Below are positions 5,423 through 7,427 of a stretch of 7,427 bases of DNA, in pieces. Each line of letters starts with the position of its first letter. Positions within the stretch are counted from its first letter, which is position 1. Origin of the DNA: Planctomycetota bacterium (GTDB lineage Bacteria > Planctomycetota > Phycisphaerae > Phycisphaerales > SM1A02). Location: the NCBI GenBank assembly GCA_003671065.1, contig QWPU01000105.1:1-7427 (forward strand), read 5' to 3'. Both the position numbers and the translations under genes were made by a program. The notes beneath the pieces are model-generated. The model saw only the letters and a list, made by a program, of their open reading frames with translations, was not told where the DNA came from and searched no databases.

Positions 5423-6142
5423 TCAGTCGACCGCGCGCATCGCTTCGATGCAGTCGGTTTCCGTTGGCGCGTGCTCTTCAACGAGCTCCGCGAGGAATCG
5501 TCCGAGTGCGTCGCGATCAGCAAACGATCGTGTCGCCGCGAGCGCCACCCCCGCTGCAATCATTGGTTTTGCCGCGAGTTTCGCGCCATCAGCCTTCTTC
5601 GCTTGCGCTGCGATCCACGCCGCATCAACGCGTTCAGGCAACTCTGGCGACGCAAAGTAGATTCGCGATGCAAGCGGATTTCCCGCGTGTTCAACGCCAT
5701 CAGCACCTCGCTCCGTCCACTCAGGCACGAGCACAATGAGCACGCCGCTGTCCTTGCCCGCGGTGAAACCTCGATTGATTCGCTCTGCCGTCTGCGCGCC
5801 AACAAGCAGCACCGGCTCCGCAACCTGTCGCGCGACAAGCAACGCGCTCGGCGCGCGAAGCACCAGCACATGACCGCGCGTCACCATCATGCGGTCCTTG
5901 CGCATGTTGTGTTCGTACGGCGCGGCCACTTCAAACGCGATCGCGGCAAGCACTTCTGTCACCAATGCAGGTGTCGCGGGCATCGCAGGAAAATGCACCT
6001 CTTGCGCAACTGGCTTCGCGAGCGCGGGCGCAACTTCTTGCGCGAGCGCGCCGCTCGAAAGCACCAACGCTGCGTTCGCAGCAAACACCGTCGTGAAAAG
6101 TGAAATCGTGTGTCGCATCATGTATCGGTTCTCAAAGCTCAT
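5423..6142 (-). CDS. Secreted protein of unknown family
   Basis: I do not recognise this 239-residue protein. The start at 6142 is favoured because its ATG overlaps the upstream gene's TGA (ATGA, 6139-6142) and an AGGTGG ribosome binding site sits seven bases upstream. Met8 or Met9 (6121, 6118) would also leave an intact signal peptide. The hydrophobic core is ISLFTTVFAANAALVL, with likely cleavage after SSGALA (residue 34), just before QE. The mature protein is rich in Ala, Val and Glu. It has several strand-like segments (GHVLVLRAPS, AEPVLLVGA, GVLIVLVPEW), an Ala/Lys-rich helical stretch (about 185-210), and only one Cys, near the C-terminus. The VLIVLVPEW segment looks like a core strand of an alpha/beta domain, but no catalytic motif can be named. 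Context between a secreted hydrolase and a lipoprotein implies an extracytoplasmic role. Confidence 0.75.
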   Translation of the reverse strand: MSFENRYMMRHTISLFTTVFAANAALVLSSGALAQEVAPALAKPVAQEVHFPAMPATPALVTEVLAAIAFEVAAPYEHNMRKDRMMVTRGHVLVLRAPSALLVARQVAEPVLLVGAQTAERINRGFTAGKDSGVLIVLVPEWTERGADGVEHAGNPLASRIYFASPELPERVDAAWIAAQAKKADGAKLAAKPMIAAGVALAATRSFADRDALGRFLAELVEEHAPTETDCIEAMRAVD

Positions 6143-7427
6143 TCGCGTTCCACCTGAACATCGTCAATCACCAATCGGCCTTGCGCCGATCCATCGGTTC
6201 CACCCACACGCACGCTGATCGAAGCGATGCGCGTCATATCAATCGTTGTCGCGCCCGCAATAAACGACGAGAGCGGAACGCGAATTGCCTCCATCGCGTT
6301 CTGCCAACCCGTGCCCGTTCCGTAACCCGTGCGTTGATACGGCTCCTCGACGCCGCCCGCGAGTGTGTTGGAACTCACCGCGCTTTCAACGCCCAATTCG
6401 TCCGTAAGCACCACCGTAAACGACAAGTCGCCCAGCAGCGCAACCGTGTTGGGGTGCCTCGAACCTTGCGCCGCACGAAGCGACACGAAGCGACACGTCG
6501 TGAAGTCGCGGCTCGCCAGCGGCACCGTCCAAGTCATCGCTGACGCGGTCGTCCAATTGAACGCAAACGCGCGCGTCGTGTCGGTCGTGCGACCTCGCGT
6601 GGCTCCGTTGAACGGATCCGTCGTTGCCCATGTGAAGGTCAAGTTGTTGTCGTTCTGCACGCCTTCGATGACATTCGCGATTCCGCTGAATGTCACAAGT
6701 TCACCTGCGCTCGATGTAGTCGTCGCACTGTTCGTTTGAAAACTATCGATCATCACCACATTCGCAGTCGCAGGCCGCCACTCGCTAATCACAGTCGTCG
6801 TCGCTGCCACGCTCGCTGGTCGCAAACTTTCATACTGTCGCCACAAGAATTCTTCGGTCGAGCGATCGTTCTCAATCACGCGACGAATCATTGCAAGCGT
6901 CGCACCTTTCGTCACATCTTGCACTTCAGTATTTCCCAGCGCAGTGCCTGCAGGACCCGCAAAATCGTTGGTTCCGCAGCAATTGAAATCGTTGTGATCA
7001 GCGCCGTGAATGTAGGTTGATTGCCGCATGCCACTCGCGCGTTCAAACACATTGAAACTATCGGGGATGTCCGAGTCAGGACATCCGCACACATCGCCAT
7101 CGGCCGCTCCATAGAGCAGCATGAACGGCACACCGTGCGGATCCGCGACATTCGTGCCAAGAAAATCCGTTGGCGCAATCGAGATGAGTAACTTGATGTC
7201 ACCGATCACATAGTTCGGCGAAGTAAACGTGCCGTCAAACATACGGTCATACGCGCGTGCGATGCCTTCACCACCACGCGAGTGACCGATCCAAGTGATG
7301 CGGTGCGTATCAATGTGCCCGTTGAGGACGCCGCCACCAATCGTTGCCATCTGCGCGATAAAACTTTCGGTATGCTCAAGCGTCGTCGTCGATGCAGTTT
7401 CAATTCCTGGCACCGTGTCGTTCTGAT
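6139..7427 (-). CDS. Secreted alpha/beta-hydrolase with C-terminal beta-sandwich-like domain (N-terminus outside window)
   Basis: The frame is open to the right edge of the window, so the true start and any signal peptide lie beyond it. The GTG at 7411-7413 is only an internal Val codon. Counting from that Val, the nucleophile elbow is WIGHSRGGEG with Ser45 (GxSxG form). An acid candidate lies in LLYGAADGDVCGC (Asp105 or Asp107), and the catalytic His is in HGADHNDFNCC (His140). Cys pairs CGC and NCC suggest disulfides and an exported protein. About 220 residues follow the hydrolase, rich in Thr, Ser and Asn. They end in VPLSSF ... DMTRIASISVRVGG ... GRLVIDDVQVERE, a pattern like the last strands of carbohydrate-binding-like jelly-roll domains. 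The protein is probably an esterase or lipase acting outside the cytoplasm; the substrate cannot be told. It is coupled to the next gene by a 4-bp ATGA overlap. Confidence 0.88.
   Translation of the reverse strand, partial: QNDTVPGIETASTTTLEHTESFIAQMATIGGGVLNGHIDTHRITWIGHSRGGEGIARAYDRMFDGTFTSPNYVIGDIKLLISIAPTDFLGTNVADPHGVPFMLLYGAADGDVCGCPDSDIPDSFNVFERASGMRQSTYIHGADHNDFNCCGTNDFAGPAGTALGNTEVQDVTKGATLAMIRRVIENDRSTEEFLWRQYESLRPASVAATTTVISEWRPATANVVMIDSFQTNSATTTSSAGELVTFSGIANVIEGVQNDNNLTFTWATTDPFNGATRGRTTDTTRAFAFNWTTASAMTWTVPLASRDFTTCRFVSLRAAQGSRHPNTVALLGDLSFTVVLTDELGVESAVSSNTLAGGVEEPYQRTGYGTGTGWQNAMEAIRVPLSSFIAGATTIDMTRIASISVRVGGTDGSAQGRLVIDDVQVERE
6150..6155 (-). promoter_or_regulatory. Ribosome binding site for the secreted unknown protein
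   Basis: On the minus strand AGGTGG lies seven bases before the ATG at 6142, inside the last codons of the hydrolase gene. It supports that ATG, and the ATGA overlap, over the ATG codons at 6121 and 6118. Confidence 0.55.
6474..6497 (-). repeat. 10-bp direct repeat inside the hydrolase C-terminal domain
   Basis: On the plus strand CACGAAGCGA occurs twice in a row, followed by CACG (about 2.4 copies). The unit is not a multiple of three, so any copy change would shift the frame. The frame is intact here, and the repeat encodes part of the CRFVSLRA segment. Confidence 0.75.

Noticed and set aside
5078..6103. 341-codon plus-strand open frame rich in Arg and His
   Set aside because: It lies antisense to two well-supported minus-strand genes; its Arg/His-rich composition is typical of the shadow frame of GC-rich coding DNA.

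Overview
The window reads as a piece of a chromosome from a moderately GC-rich bacterium (roughly 55-60% G+C by eye, with many CGCG runs). The first gene is the 3' end of a class II (adenosylcobalamin-dependent) ribonucleotide reductase with a TSCPD domain and a cysteine-rich tail. That tail, together with secreted small proteins and a DUF1684 protein, is compatible with Planctomycetota, perhaps a Phycisphaerae-like lineage. The taxonomic guess is inference from style and composition only, not a measured result.

Layout. Bases 3-1028 (+) hold the C-terminal part of the reductase, with an unusually long low-complexity linker before its Cys tail. Bases 1029-1548 have no convincing gene but contain a dense series of stem-loops. 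They run into a very strong intrinsic terminator (1555-1594) whose tail is duplicated in tandem. Immediately after it comes a DUF1684 protein (about 1621-2484, +). After a 135-bp gap with a clear ribosome binding site there is a two-gene, probably translationally coupled unit: an FAD-dependent monooxygenase (2620-3714) and a PLP-dependent aminotransferase/C-S lyase-like enzyme (3719-4954). The aminotransferase begins inside a 9-bp tandem repeat that supplies several in-frame ATG codons.

The right-hand part is on the minus strand and converges with the plus-strand genes at about 4960. Read 5'->3' on the minus strand it is a secreted alpha/beta-hydrolase with a C-terminal beta-sandwich-like domain (partial, runs off the right edge), a secreted protein of unknown family that overlaps the hydrolase stop by ATGA, and a small Dabb-domain lipoprotein. 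The three look like one operon of exported proteins.

No CRISPR array, insertion sequence, phage gene, tRNA or rRNA is visible. The parts most worth a second look are the structured, gene-free stretch after the reductase, the terminator that can also be read as a lipoprotein-type signal peptide for the DUF1684 gene, the repeat-built translation start of the aminotransferase, and the unrecognised secreted protein.
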